DNA of 64,000 nucleotides from Microbulbifer bruguierae (GTDB lineage Bacteria > Pseudomonadota > Gammaproteobacteria > Pseudomonadales > Cellvibrionaceae), in contig NZ_CP118605.1 of NCBI RefSeq assembly GCF_029869925.1, positions 3,128,001-3,192,000 on the forward strand, in the 5' to 3' direction. The notes under the pieces are model-generated. The model saw only the letters and a program-made list of their open reading frames with translations. It ran no database searches and was not told where the DNA came from. Both the position numbers and the translations under genes were made by a program. Every line of letters starts with the position of its first letter. Position 1 is the stretch's first letter. Below are positions 47,325 to 57,051 of the stretch, piece after piece.

Positions 47325-47634
47325 GGCGGGGAGTCTAGCAGCGGCCCTAATCTATATCAAAGTTTTTTGATTTAGCTGTATTAAATTTTTTTGATGAAGG
47401 TGTAAGCTGGCGACTTCCGGGCCCAAGATTGCGCTCTCTTAGGAAATTGTTGCGGTCTCAACCCCACAAATGAACCTGCAGGCTTTGCGCCGGCGGGATG
47501 ATTACGGGAAAATACGCCCCCCTGTTTGATCGCCTGTCACCGAAAACGGCGGCTCGGGGACCGCGGCAAACTGGTCAATAGAGCCGGGCCCGCAGCGCAT
47601 CTGATGAACCGAAGCTCCAAACCGAGAGATCCCT
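47325..47634. other. Divergent sahR-tkt intergenic region
   Basis: These 310 bp contain the putative SahR sites near sahR and otherwise hold no gene. The tkt side is G+C-rich, with GAGAGATCC before the tkt ATG. No perfect long dyad is visible on the tkt side. Confidence 0.5.
47356..47395. promoter_or_regulatory. Two tandem dyads, probable SahR operators
   Basis: ATCAAA-GTTT-TTTGAT (47356-47371) is a perfect inverted repeat; ATTAAA-TTTT-TTTGAT (47380-47395) has one mismatch. The 24-bp spacing of centres puts the two on similar helix faces (about 2.3 turns). They lie 32-71 bp upstream of sahR, a position suited to repressing its promoter. The ATCAA...TTGAT style is common for ArsR proteins. 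Confidence 0.7.
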
Positions 47635-49635
47635 ATGTCTTCTACTCCGTCTCGCACAGAAAAGGCTAATGCCATCCGCGCCCTCGCTATGGACGCCGTC
47701 CAGAAAGCCAATAGTGGCCATCCCGGCGCGCCTATGGGCATGGCCGACATCGCCGAAGTGCTGTGGAACGACTATCTGAAACACAATCCGGCCAACCCCG
47801 AGTGGGCGGACCGCGACCGCTTCGTGCTGTCCAATGGCCACGGTTCCATGCTGCTGTATTCGCTGCTGCACCTGACAGGCTACGACCTGTCCATCCACGA
47901 GCTGCAGAATTTCCGCCAGCTGCACTCCAAAACCCCGGGTCACCCCGAGTACGGCTATGCCCCGGGTGTAGAGACCACCACCGGTCCCCTGGGCCAGGGC
48001 ATTACCAACGCGGTGGGCATGGCGCTGGCCGAGAAAGTCATGGCCGCCCAGTTCAACCGCGAAGGCTACGAGCTGGTAGACCACCACACCTACTGCTTCC
48101 TGGGTGACGGCTGCCTGATGGAAGGCATCTCCCACGAAGCCTGCTCCCTCGCCGGTACCCTGGGCCTGGGCAAGCTGGTTGCCTTCTACGACGACAACGG
48201 CATCTCTATCGATGGAGAAGTGGAAGGGTGGTTCACCGATGACACCCCGAAGCGTTTCGAATCCTACGGCTGGCATGTAATTTCCGGTGTGGATGGCCAC
48301 GATCCCGCGGCCATCAAAGCCGCGATCGAAGAAGCCCGCGCGGAAACCTCCAAGCCCACCATCATCTGTTGCAAGACCGTGATCGGTTTCGGCTCCCCCA
48401 ACAAGCAGGGTCGCGAAGAGTGTCACGGCGCACCGCTGGGCGCCGAGGAAATCGCCCTGGTGCGCGAAACCCTGGGCTGGAAATACGCGCCGTTCGAGAT
48501 TCCGGACGATCTGTACAATGCCTGGGATGCCCGCGCCAAAGGTGAGGCTCAGGAAGAAGAGTGGCAGGACATTTTCGAGGATTACAAAGACGCGCATCCG
48601 GAACTGGCGGCCGAATTCGAACGCCGTATGAAGGGCGAACTGCCCGCGGACTTCCTCGTCAAAGCCGACGAGTACATCAAACAGTGTCAGGCCGACGCCG
48701 AGAAAATCGCCTCCCGTAAGGCCAGCCAGAATGCGCTGAACGCCTTCGGGCCGCTGTTGCCGGAATTCCTCGGTGGCTCCGCTGACCTGGCCGGTTCCAA
48801 CCTCACTATCTGGTCCGGTTCCAAAGGCGTCAGCGCAGACGATGCCAGCGGCAACTATGTCTACTATGGCGTGCGCGAATTCGGCATGAGCGCCATCATG
48901 AACGGCGTCGCCCTGCACGGCGGTCTGGTGCCCTACGGCGCTACCTTCCTGATGTTCATGGAATACGCCCGCAATGCCGTGCGCATGGCCGCACTGATGA
49001 AGCAGCGCGTGATCTTCGTGTACACCCACGACTCCATCGGCCTCGGCGAAGACGGCCCGACCCACCAGCCGGTAGAGCAGCTCACTGCCCTGCGCGTGAC
49101 CCCCAACCTGCACACCTGGCGCCCCTGCGACGCCACCGAATCCGCGGTGAGCTGGAAAATGGCCGTGGCCCGCAAAGACGGCCCCAGCGCTCTCATCTTC
49201 AGCCGCCAGGGCCTCGCCCCGCAGGCGCGCACCGATGAGCAGCTGGCTGCTATCGAGAAGGGGGGCTACATCCTGCGCGACTGCGACGGCACCCCGGAAG
49301 CGATCATCATCGCCACCGGCTCAGAGGTCGAACTCGCCACCGCCGCCGCCGACAAACTCGCCGGCCGCAACGTGCGCGTGGTTTCCATGCCCTGTGCCGA
49401 AGCCTTCTCTGCCCAGAGTGCCGACTACCGCGAATCCGTATTGCCGTCCTCAGTGCGCGCCCGCGTTGCGGTAGAAGCCGGTCACAAGGACTACTGGTAC
49501 AAGTTCGTCGGCTTCGACGGCGCCATCATCGGCATGGACACCTTCGGTGAATCCGCACCGGCGGGTGACCTGATGAAGCACTTCGGCATTACTGCCGATA
49601 AAGTCGCGGAAGCCGTCGAAGGACTGCTGAAGTAA
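47635..49635 (+). CDS. tkt: Transketolase
   Basis: Transketolase exchanges two-carbon units between sugar phosphates in the pentose phosphate pathway using thiamine diphosphate. The 666-residue product has normal length and the expected segments: [58 protein letters not shown], the ThDP-binding [13 protein letters not shown], the pyrimidine-domain [17 protein letters not shown] with its catalytic Glu, and [20 protein letters not shown]. The start has GAGAGATCC upstream. It is followed on the same strand by epd after element D, a partner common to gammaproteobacteria. Confidence 0.97.
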   Translation: MSSTPSRTEKANAIRALAMDAVQKANSGHPGAPMGMADIAEVLWNDYLKHNPANPEWADRDRFVLSNGHGSMLLYSLLHLTGYDLSIHELQNFRQLHSKTPGHPEYGYAPGVETTTGPLGQGITNAVGMALAEKVMAAQFNREGYELVDHHTYCFLGDGCLMEGISHEACSLAGTLGLGKLVAFYDDNGISIDGEVEGWFTDDTPKRFESYGWHVISGVDGHDPAAIKAAIEEARAETSKPTIICCKTVIGFGSPNKQGREECHGAPLGAEEIALVRETLGWKYAPFEIPDDLYNAWDARAKGEAQEEEWQDIFEDYKDAHPELAAEFERRMKGELPADFLVKADEYIKQCQADAEKIASRKASQNALNAFGPLLPEFLGGSADLAGSNLTIWSGSKGVSADDASGNYVYYGVREFGMSAIMNGVALHGGLVPYGATFLMFMEYARNAVRMAALMKQRVIFVYTHDSIGLGEDGPTHQPVEQLTALRVTPNLHTWRPCDATESAVSWKMAVARKDGPSALIFSRQGLAPQARTDEQLAAIEKGGYILRDCDGTPEAIIIATGSEVELATAAADKLAGRNVRVVSMPCAEAFSAQSADYRESVLPSSVRARVAVEAGHKDYWYKFVGFDGAIIGMDTFGESAPAGDLMKHFGITADKVAEAVEGLLK

Positions 49636-49691
49636 GAAGCTCTGGCTGCTTACGCCCTAACGGAGTGCGGCAGCCAGAATTGCAGGGCGGG

Positions 49692-49800
49692 TGCCGGGGT
49701 CGGGTTTTCAGGAGCGTCGCAAACAGGAGGTTTGCGCCGCAGCGCCCAGGGATGGGTTGAAGGGGGCGCCTAGCCCGGTCCTGAAAACCCGACCCCGGCA
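49692..49800 (+). repeat. Long-stem intergenic element, copy D
   Basis: Perfect 22-bp arms 49692-49713 and 49779-49800 enclose CGCAAAC-AGGAG-GTTTGCG (apex CAGGAGG) and the GCGCCCAGGGATGGGTTGAA core, which ends in GGCGCCTAGCCCGG. The core is nearly identical to copy E at 56869 in opposite orientation, but the hairpin stem and outer arms differ with pairing kept. It fills most of the tkt-epd gap, in the direction of transcription. Confidence 0.9.
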
Positions 49801-49863
49801 GCCGACCGCCACCGCACTGGAAAAGAATCATACCGAGGGCGGTGGGTAGAGCCCGAGGAATGC

Positions 49864-50880
49864 ATGTCCAACCCCATCAAACTCGCCATCAATGGATACG
49901 GCCGTATAGGACGCTCAGTATTAAGAGCCCTCTACGAATCCAACCTGCGCGACCAGTTGCAGATCGTCGCCATCAACGAACTGGCCGACTGCGCCACCAT
50001 CGCCCACCTCACCAAATACGATACCGTCCACGGCCGTTTCCACGGTGAAGTCAGCGTGCACGACGACACCCTGCGCATCAATGGCGATCTGATTGCCGTC
50101 ACCCACCACCGCGAACTGGAAGACTTGGACTGGCGCAATCCACAGGTGGACATCGTCCTAGAGTGCACTGGCAGCTTCAGTGAACGCGAGCGCGCCGAAC
50201 TGCACTTGAAGGCAGGGGCGAAAAAAGTCATCTTTTCCCAGCCTGCTACCAGCGACGTCGACGCTACCATCGTTTACGGTGTCAACGACACAGCCCTCAC
50301 CGGAAGTGAAACCATCATCTCCGCCGCGTCCTGTACCACCAACTGCAGCATCCCCGTCATCGCCGCCCTGGAAAGCGCCTTTGGCATTGAAGCCGGGGTC
50401 ATCACCACCATCCACTCCGCGATGAACGACCAGCCGGTAAACGACGCCTACCACCACACCGACCTGCGCAAAACCCGCTCCGCCATATCGTCGATTATTC
50501 CCGTAGACACCGGTCTCGCCCGCGGCATCGAACGCATACTGCCCGACATGGCTGGCAAGTTTGAAGCTCAGGCCATGCGTGTACCCACCGTCAATGTTTC
50601 TGCGATCGACCTGTCGGTGCAGCTGAAAAAAAACGTTACCCAGGCGGACATTAATGCCCTGCTCAAAACCGCTGCGGAAACCCGCTTTAGCGGCGTCCTT
50701 GGCTACACCGAAGAGCCCCTCGCCTCCTGCGATTACAACCACGACCCCCGCTCCGGCATCGTCGACGCCAGCCAAACCCGGGTAGCCGGTGGCAGGTTAG
50801 TGAAAGTGCTGATCTGGTTCGACAACGAATGGGGCTTCGCCAATCGAATGCTGGATATCGTCAAACAGCTGCACCGCTAA
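49864..50880 (+). CDS. epd: Erythrose-4-phosphate dehydrogenase (GapA-like)
   Basis: A 338-residue GAPDH-family enzyme: NAD-binding [17 protein letters not shown] at the N-terminus, active-site Cys in [14 protein letters not shown], and the C-terminal [12 protein letters not shown]. The segments [28 protein letters not shown] and [13 protein letters not shown] resemble Epd rather than glycolytic GapA, which has the VHAYTATQKTVDGPS-type motif there. Epd oxidises erythrose 4-phosphate in the first step of pyridoxal phosphate synthesis. GAGGAA precedes the ATG. It follows tkt, but the pgk gene usually next to it is missing; a DTW protein follows instead. Confidence 0.85.
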   Translation: MSNPIKLAINGYGRIGRSVLRALYESNLRDQLQIVAINELADCATIAHLTKYDTVHGRFHGEVSVHDDTLRINGDLIAVTHHRELEDLDWRNPQVDIVLECTGSFSERERAELHLKAGAKKVIFSQPATSDVDATIVYGVNDTALTGSETIISAASCTTNCSIPVIAALESAFGIEAGVITTIHSAMNDQPVNDAYHHTDLRKTRSAISSIIPVDTGLARGIERILPDMAGKFEAQAMRVPTVNVSAIDLSVQLKKNVTQADINALLKTAAETRFSGVLGYTEEPLASCDYNHDPRSGIVDASQTRVAGGRLVKVLIWFDNEWGFANRMLDIVKQLHR

Positions 50881-50904
50881 TTGATGGGGCGGGAGTGTGG
50901 CTCT

Positions 50905-51381
50905 GTGAAAATTTACCTGCTGACCCACGAGCGCGAAGTCGATCGGCCGAGCAATACCGGTTCCATCGCTCTGTCAGTGGCCGGTGGTACAGCAGGTCCG
51001 ATTGAGCGCATTGTGTGGAGCCGCGCCAATCCGAGCCCCGAGCTGGTTCAGGTGCTGAAAGGTGAAAACACGGGGTTGCTGTACCCGCTGTCGGAAGCGG
51101 ATGGAACGGAAATCGCCGTCGAACACTGCGACCATTTTGTACTGCTGGATGCCACCTGGCAGGAAGCGCGCAAGATGTTTAATCGCAGTCCCTACCTGCA
51201 TTCCGCCGGCAGAGTGAACCTGCAGACAACTGCGATCTCGCGCTATCAATTGCGCCGCAACCAGAAACCCGGAGGTCTCTGCACTGCAGAGTGCGTAGTA
51301 GAGATTTTGCGGGGTAAAGGTAAGGCGCAGCTGGCGGCAGAAATCGAAGCCAGGTTTCTCGACTTCAATGCCCGAAATTAG
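50905..51381 (+). CDS. DTW-domain protein, possible tRNA-uridine aminocarboxypropyltransferase
   Basis: From GTG 50905 (GGCGGGAG upstream; an in-frame ATG at 50884 is possible) the product is 158 residues, starting MKIYLLTHEREVDRPSNTGS. The core LLDATWQEARKMFNRSPYL is the DTW motif in DATW form, and YQLRRNQKPGGLCTAECVVE is the conserved C-terminal half. DTW proteins include TapT, which adds acp to U47 of tRNA using SAM. This copy is shorter than YfiP and lacks the N-terminal cysteine cluster, as do many related marine proteins. It follows epd by 24 bp and is probably co-transcribed. Confidence 0.78.
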   Translation: MKIYLLTHEREVDRPSNTGSIALSVAGGTAGPIERIVWSRANPSPELVQVLKGENTGLLYPLSEADGTEIAVEHCDHFVLLDATWQEARKMFNRSPYLHSAGRVNLQTTAISRYQLRRNQKPGGLCTAECVVEILRGKGKAQLAAEIEARFLDFNARN

Positions 51382-51708
51382 TGAGGTCAGGTATCAATGA
51401 TCCTGCGGGTATGAAATCTGCTGTTGGTGGATTCTCGCCTGATGGAAGCCGGGGGCTGGACGGGGGTTATAAATACAGGCGAAATTAGCTGGTGTGCCTG
51501 TCTTAAATTTCACCATTTTGTGTTTGTTTTGACCGTTTTGCGCTGTAATGCTTTTGTCGAATACGGACTTGAACTGAATTCCTTCGAAATTGAAATAAAA
51601 AGACTAGCCACCGAAAGTGGCGCTTATATAACATTGTTTTTGTGATGCGGTTTGCGTTTTTGTCACGTATTTTCATTCATAAAAATCAATTCGTTCGAGG
51701 GGAACTCT
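51382..51708. other. A+T-rich intergenic region upstream of the large lipoprotein
   Basis: These 327 bp hold no credible gene; a 73-codon frame at 51424 has no ribosome site and no protein-like features. A hairpin GCCAC-CGAAA-GTGGC lies at 51607-51621, followed by an A+T-rich stretch likely to contain the promoter for the downstream lipoprotein. Confidence 0.5.
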
Positions 51709-54012
51709 ATGAAACTCAGACTGTTGAGCATTGCGCTGGCGGCTGCTGTCACTGGCTGCGGGGGTGGCGGTGGCAGTAATAATGATGGAGGCGGCGACAT
51801 GCTTCCGCAAAACACTCCGCCGGTATTTAGCGCCGTCAGTATCGAGGCGATGAATGGTGCAGCCGTTCAGGTTGACCTGTCTGCCCACGCCAGTGATGCC
51901 GATGGCGACGCCCTGTCCGTCAAGGCGATTGGTGCATTGGAACATGGCACCCTGACCGCCGATGGCCTCACTTTGTCCTACGATCCGGCAGACGAGTTTG
52001 CCGGTACCGAGACCGTCAGTATTACTTTGACCGATGGCACCGATGACGTATCCGGTACCGTCACGTTAAACGCCTATCAGCAAATATCGTTGTCTGGTCA
52101 GATTGTGGATGAGCCGATTCCCGGCGCCATCGTCACCGTCACTCTGGGTGGCCGTGAGTTTCAGGCAATAGCCGATAGCAATGGTTACTACACCCTTGAG
52201 ATTTCCGCCCTGAACCTGGAAAGCTACGTCAAAGTGAGCGCGACTGGCGGTGACGGTAGCGAGGGCAAAGGTATCGAGCTCGTCAGCCTGCTGGGTGAAA
52301 TTGGCACGCTGATCGAATCCGCAGGTGAGGACCGCACCGTGGGTGGTGAAGGCGATACTCAGGCGAACGTCACCAACGTTACCACCGCGCGCTATGTACT
52401 GGCGTTGGATGCCAACGGCGGTGAAGAAATTGCCTCTGACGAAACTATGGCGGAAGTGGAAAAATCCATCGACGCCGATGCCTTGCTGGAAATTGCCGCG
52501 GTCATCAAGGTGATTCTGGACAACCCGGACTACAGCCTGCCGGAAGGCAAGGAAAGTGTGATTGACCTGGTGATGGATACGGAGGCCTACAATGCCTTTG
52601 TTGCAGAAGTCACCAGCGGAAACCCGGACGACAATGCGCTGACCCAGGCCATGGATCAGATAGTGAAGGATCCAGCGCTGGTTCAGGGCTATACCAGCGA
52701 CAGCCTCGCTCACGTCTACTACGGCACTTTCCCTGCGGCGCAGGGGTTCCTGTCCCGTGGCGGTGAGCGCTATCAATTCAATACCAACGGTACCGGCAGC
52801 ATCGCCACAGAACAGGGCGTGCAGGCATTTTCCTGGGCGCTGGAGAATGGCTCGATCGCCGTTACTTACGACGAGCCGCTGGAGACCTTCGGTTATTACG
52901 CCGCTACCGCAGAGCTGTTGGGTGAGGACGTGGCGAACCAGTGGGCAGCAGCCACCCAATCCGGTCAGATCGGCGCTACCCTTCGCTACAAGGGCATGAA
53001 ATTTACCCGCCTGGTAGACGGTGACATTATCGATACGGTGTCGTACGAAAATATCTATGACCTGGATTTCGATATGGAGAATACGGGTATTTCCGCGCCG
53101 AATCAGATAGACGCTACCGGTCGCGGCCAGCAGCTCCTGCGGGATGCGGCTGCCTCACAACCGATGCCGATTGTGGCCGCCGACCTGCAGGATACCTGGG
53201 CGGTCGACAGTTACTACGAGTATTTGCGGTCTACCGTAGATGGTCCGCAGCCATTCACCAGCTACGCCGGTGACCTACTGCAGTTTGTAGAAGGTGGTAC
53301 CGGTAGCGCGGTGCTGTCCGAGCGGAGCTTTACCTGGAAACTGATCGACAACGAAGTGCAGGTAACCTTCGACGATGGCACTACTCTCGCCGTGCAGAAA
53401 ATTGACGAGGTGGGCGAGCTGAGCGCATTTTCACTGCGGACCTTTGATAGCCAGGGTCAGCTGATGGCGTTCAGTTACAACTTCGGGACCTGGCAGGATG
53501 ACAGCGCTACGCTGACGCCGGAAAAGGTGATCACCGCCGAGGGGCATCACTGGGCTACTTTCGTCAACGGTTGGTCTGCGAACTACTGGAAAGACGGGGA
53601 ATATCAGTACGTTGAAGGCTCCGGTTTCGGCTGGGAATTCAATCAGGATGGTACGTCAAGTAACGTTCAGTACTTCTATGATAGTGCTGACTATGACGCC
53701 GATGGCGACACCGCGGAAGTACTCGACAGTCGCTACTATGGTACCTGGTCCATCGGTAACGATGGTGTGCTGAGTGTGACACGTTGCCCGGGTGATGTAT
53801 GTCGCAAGCGCGAATGGCTCGGCCTGCAGGCCTCCGAAGGCGAGATCGTCATTCTGGAGCGCGAGTACTTCCAGCAGTACGAAGGACTGGCGTTCCCGCC
53901 GCGTATCAATATTTACCGCGACTGGGCCAACCCGCAGGTTAACTGGAACCCAATTCCTGCCAGTGGACGTCTTGTGGCTTACCCCACGCGTCGGATCCCC
54001 GGAAATGACTAA
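51709..54012 (+). CDS. Large surface lipoprotein with cadherin-like domain, unknown function
   Basis: From ATG 51709 (CGAGGGGAA upstream) the 767-residue precursor has signal MKLRLLSIALAAAVTGC with lipobox VTGC, then a flexible GGGGGSNNDGGGD linker. Residues about 35-125 form a cadherin-like/Big_9-type beta-sandwich (AHASDADGDALSVKAIG, YDPADEFAGTETVSITLTDG). A carboxypeptidase-regulatory-like region follows (SGQIVDEPIPGAIVTVTLGG). The C-terminal 450 residues hold two similar lipocalin-like segments, QFNTNGTGSIATEQGVQAFS and LQFVEGGTGSAVLSERSFTW, with a third, GWEFNQDGTSSNVQYF. No catalytic motif was seen. It is probably anchored in the outer membrane. It has its own terminator. Confidence 0.82.
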   Translation: MKLRLLSIALAAAVTGCGGGGGSNNDGGGDMLPQNTPPVFSAVSIEAMNGAAVQVDLSAHASDADGDALSVKAIGALEHGTLTADGLTLSYDPADEFAGTETVSITLTDGTDDVSGTVTLNAYQQISLSGQIVDEPIPGAIVTVTLGGREFQAIADSNGYYTLEISALNLESYVKVSATGGDGSEGKGIELVSLLGEIGTLIESAGEDRTVGGEGDTQANVTNVTTARYVLALDANGGEEIASDETMAEVEKSIDADALLEIAAVIKVILDNPDYSLPEGKESVIDLVMDTEAYNAFVAEVTSGNPDDNALTQAMDQIVKDPALVQGYTSDSLAHVYYGTFPAAQGFLSRGGERYQFNTNGTGSIATEQGVQAFSWALENGSIAVTYDEPLETFGYYAATAELLGEDVANQWAAATQSGQIGATLRYKGMKFTRLVDGDIIDTVSYENIYDLDFDMENTGISAPNQIDATGRGQQLLRDAAASQPMPIVAADLQDTWAVDSYYEYLRSTVDGPQPFTSYAGDLLQFVEGGTGSAVLSERSFTWKLIDNEVQVTFDDGTTLAVQKIDEVGELSAFSLRTFDSQGQLMAFSYNFGTWQDDSATLTPEKVITAEGHHWATFVNGWSANYWKDGEYQYVEGSGFGWEFNQDGTSSNVQYFYDSADYDADGDTAEVLDSRYYGTWSIGNDGVLSVTRCPGDVCRKREWLGLQASEGEIVILEREYFQQYEGLAFPPRINIYRDWANPQVNWNPIPASGRLVAYPTRRIPGND

Positions 54013-54035
54013 TTTGCCCTAAATGGCATGACTGC

Positions 54036-54073
54036 AAAAAAAACCATTGCCACCCGGTGGCAATGGTTTTTTT
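54036..54073 (+). terminator. Rho-independent terminator of the large lipoprotein gene
   Basis: CCATTGCCACC and GGTGGCAATGG pair across a central C and are flanked by eight A and seven T. It begins 23 bp after the stop codon. Confidence 0.95.
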
Positions 54074-54227
54074 CGTTTAGTGACGGGGAAATAGAATTTC
54101 TGTGCCCAATTGTGTTGTGACCACAACCCGGATTTTCCCGTTATCTCGGGGCGGTTAAATACACCTTGTCATGGCGCTGGAAAAATTTCCATGTTCGCGT
54201 ACGGTTGCTTCGGACTTCCCCCGCCGT

Positions 54228-55121
54228 TTAGATGCCTTCGTCCACTTCCAGCGCAGCTAGGAACAGTTGCACTGCCGGTTGCTCCGATGCGCTGCTCTTG
54301 AACGTCGCAGCATTCTGGATCTGGTAGCTGAAACGCTCTGGCCTGAGTACCACTAGTTCACCTCTTTCTACGTAGGCTTGAGCCAGATATGACGGCAGGA
54401 AGCCGATAAATTTTCCCGACAGGATCATCGCCAGGCGCGCAGCCATGTGGTTGGCCGTGGAGCGGTTGGGAAACAAGCGGTACAGGTGCGCTGCACCGGA
54501 GAGCACCGCGTGGCTGGGGGCTGCGAGTTCCTGTTCGGTAAGGGTTTCTTCCGGCGGGTTGGGAATGTCGGCACAAGGGTGGCTGGCACTGCAGTAAAGC
54601 ATCGACTGGTGACTGAACAGCGGCTGGTAACTGAGACCCGGGCGACGCGAATGCAGCGGATTGATACCCACATCGGCGCGACCGGCGAGAATTTCCAGTT
54701 CCAGCTGGTGGGGCGCAGCTAGTTGCACATCCAGCTGCAGTTGGGGCGCGCGCTCGCGCAGGCGCGCAAGGGTTGCAGGCAGGTCCAGCTGCGGGATCTC
54801 CAGCACGTCGTCCGGCAGCACCATGCGCAGCTCGCCAGTGAGTTGCGACTGGATGGCATTGACTTGGCTCCGGAACTGGGCGAGGTGCCCATCCAGTTCC
54901 TCGATGGCCTGGAACAGGGCTTCGCCTTCCGGGGTGAGTTTGAAGTCCGCGCGTCCGCGGGAGCGCAGGCACAGCTGCATGCCGAGGCGGGCTTCCAGGT
55001 CGCTCAGATGCACGCTGATGGTGGAGCGGCTGATATTGAGTGCGACTTCCGCCGGCGCGAGGCCGCCGGCGTGCACCACTTCGCGGAAAACCCGCAGCAG
55101 GCGCAGGTCCATATCGCTCAT
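54228..55121 (-). CDS. LysR-family transcriptional regulator
   Basis: From ATG 55121 the product is 297 residues, the normal LysR length: an N-terminal winged helix (DLRLLRVFREVVHAGGLAPA, ALNISRSTISVHLSDLEARLG) and a periplasmic-binding-like effector domain (ELRMVLPDDVLEIPQLDLPA, ILAGRADVGINP). The frame is open to a GTG at 55190, but those 23 residues are Pro/Ser-rich and have no ribosome site. It is divergent from a semialdehyde dehydrogenase and an omega-aminotransferase, so it probably activates them in response to an amino acid or amine, in the manner of BauR-like regulators. The ligand is unproven. Confidence 0.88.
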   Translation of the reverse strand: MSDMDLRLLRVFREVVHAGGLAPAEVALNISRSTISVHLSDLEARLGMQLCLRSRGRADFKLTPEGEALFQAIEELDGHLAQFRSQVNAIQSQLTGELRMVLPDDVLEIPQLDLPATLARLRERAPQLQLDVQLAAPHQLELEILAGRADVGINPLHSRRPGLSYQPLFSHQSMLYCSASHPCADIPNPPEETLTEQELAAPSHAVLSGAAHLYRLFPNRSTANHMAARLAMILSGKFIGFLPSYLAQAYVERGELVVLRPERFSYQIQNAATFKSSASEQPAVQLFLAALEVDEGI

Positions 55122-55329
55122 GCGTCCGGACAGTGCGGATTTGGCGGATTGCCTGGGGCTGGGTTTGGACGTTGGGGGCACGTGCGTCACCGGTTGAGCC
55201 GTTGTCTGGAGACGTTAGCGCAAAGTTTGATTTTGGTAAATTCTAGTTTCAAAGATTTCACTATTCGCGGCTGAATACCCGGTCCAAAATCCTGAATACG
55301 TTGGAAACAGTGATTTTTAGGGGTATTCG

Positions 55330-56775
55330 ATGGATCTGAACAATAACCAATTGTTGAAAACCCAGAACTATATCGATGGCAATTGGACTGACGGGGTCGC
55401 GAAGTTAGCGGTTACTGACCCGGCAATCGGCAAACTGGTGGCGGAAATCGCCGATGGCTCCGCCGCAGATGCGGAGCAGGCGGTGGCCGCAGCCCACGCG
55501 GCCTTCCCGGCATGGAGCCGCAAGACCGCGGGTGAACGCGCGGCGGTTCTGAAGCGCTGGTACCAGCTGATTGTGGATAACCGCGAAGATCTGGCGCGCC
55601 TGCTTACCCTGGAGCAGGGCAAGCCACTGGCGGAAGCCCTGGGCGAGATCGATTACGGTGCCTCGTTTATCGAGTGGTTTGCCGAAGAGTGCCGCCGCGC
55701 CTACGGGCAGACCATTCCTACCCACAATCCGGGCATGCGCCTGTCCACCATTCGTCAGCCGGTGGGTGTGGTGACCTGTATTACCCCGTGGAATTTCCCC
55801 AATGCGATGATCACCCGCAAGGCGGGCCCTGCCCTGGCGGCGGGCTGTACCGTGGTAGTAAAGCCGGCGAGCGAGACCCCGCTTTCTGCACTGGCGTTGT
55901 GTGCATTGGGTGAGCAGGCCGGTCTGCCGGCGGGTACGTTGAATGTGGTGGTGGGTTCGGATTCCGCCGCCATCGGCAAGGTGCTGACACAGGATCCCCG
56001 CGTATCCAAATTCACGTTCACCGGTTCAACGCCGGTGGGCAAACTGCTGATGGCGCAGTGCGCGAGCACCGTGAAGAAGATGTCCATGGAGCTGGGCGGC
56101 AACGCGCCGTTTATCGTGTTCGACGATGCGGATATCGATATGGCGGTTAATGCGTGTATGGCGAGCAAGTTCCGCAACGCGGGCCAGACTTGTGTGTCTA
56201 CCAACCGTATTTATGTGCAGGAGTCTGTGCATGATGCGTTTGTGGATAAGTTGGCGGCGGCGATTGAAAAGCTGCAGGCGGGGCATGGCCTTGAAGAGGG
56301 CACGACTTTGGGGCCGTTGATTTTCCGTCGCGCGGTGGACCGGGTACACGGTCTGGTGGAAGAGGCGGTGGCCAATGGTGCTAAGTTACGTCTGGGTGGT
56401 GATTTCCTGTCGAATGGCGAGAACTATTACGCGGCGACCCTGCTGACGGACGTGGACGATTCCATGCGTATTTCCCAGGAGGAAATTTTCGGGCCGCTGG
56501 CGGTGGTGCAGAAGTTTCGCGAGGAAGAGGAAGTGATCCAGTGCGCCAACAATACGCCGTTCGGGTTGGCAGCCTATGTGATGAGTGAAAACATCCACCG
56601 GGCGAATCGCGTAGTAGAGGCGCTGGAGTACGGCATCGTGGCCTGTAACGCGGGTGTGTTCTCTACCACGGTGGCGCCATTCGGGGGGATCAAGGAATCC
56701 GGCATCGGCCGCGAGGGAGGCGTTGAAGGTATGGCCGAATTCTACGAAACCAAGTACTGCTGCTACGGCGTTTAA
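55330..56775 (+). CDS. gabD: NAD(P)-dependent succinate-semialdehyde dehydrogenase
   Basis: A 481-residue aldehyde dehydrogenase of normal length. It has TCITPWNFPNAMITRKAGPA (cofactor pocket), SKFTFTGSTPVGK, catalytic Glu in MSMELGGNAPFIVFDDADID (about 254) and catalytic Cys in FRNAGQTCVSTNRIYVQ (about 288). The GQTCVSTNRIYVQ and PVGVVTCITPWNFP segments resemble GabD enzymes, which oxidise succinate semialdehyde to succinate. Linked to an omega-aminotransferase, it could equally take malonate semialdehyde, but CoA-dependent enzymes of that kind look different. It is the first gene downstream of the divergent LysR gene. Confidence 0.88.
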   Translation: MDLNNNQLLKTQNYIDGNWTDGVAKLAVTDPAIGKLVAEIADGSAADAEQAVAAAHAAFPAWSRKTAGERAAVLKRWYQLIVDNREDLARLLTLEQGKPLAEALGEIDYGASFIEWFAEECRRAYGQTIPTHNPGMRLSTIRQPVGVVTCITPWNFPNAMITRKAGPALAAGCTVVVKPASETPLSALALCALGEQAGLPAGTLNVVVGSDSAAIGKVLTQDPRVSKFTFTGSTPVGKLLMAQCASTVKKMSMELGGNAPFIVFDDADIDMAVNACMASKFRNAGQTCVSTNRIYVQESVHDAFVDKLAAAIEKLQAGHGLEEGTTLGPLIFRRAVDRVHGLVEEAVANGAKLRLGGDFLSNGENYYAATLLTDVDDSMRISQEEIFGPLAVVQKFREEEEVIQCANNTPFGLAAYVMSENIHRANRVVEALEYGIVACNAGVFSTTVAPFGGIKESGIGREGGVEGMAEFYETKYCCYGV

Positions 56776-56868
56776 CACCGGAGCGAAGGAGCGCGGAGTT
56801 CCAGCTCCGAAAATGGGCCGAAGGCCAGCAAATTTGCGTGTCTAGTTAACTGCTGTGGCGGCAAAGCA

Positions 56869-56975
56869 CCGGGGATTGGTTTTCGAAACCGGGCTAGGCG
56901 CCCCCCTTCAACCCATCCCTGGGCGCTGCGGCGGCGACTTCCCTGTCGCCGACGCTTTCGAAAACCAATCCCCGG
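56869..56975 (-). repeat. Long-stem intergenic element, copy E
   Basis: Perfect 20-bp arms 56869-56888 and 56956-56975 (CCGGGGATTGGTTTTCGAAA and its complement). On the minus strand it encloses GGCGAC-AGGGAA-GTCGCC (apex CAGGGAAG) and the GCGCCCAGGGATGGGTTGAA core shared with copy D. It lies between gabD and the aminotransferase gene and is antisense to them. Confidence 0.9.
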
Positions 56976-57051
56976 CACTTTTCCTTCGCTTCTGACCGGG
57001 TTACTTCGTCAGAATGATTTTGAAAATTACTTAATGAACTCGGAGTGAGTC

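Noticed and set aside
49692..49800. Long-stem elements read as ordinary Rho-independent terminators
   Set aside because: No T-run follows any copy, the loops are over 50 bases with conserved inner hairpins, and two copies lie antisense to flanking genes.
51424..51645. 73-codon open frame before the large lipoprotein
   Set aside because: A+T-rich, without a ribosome site, and with no protein-like features.
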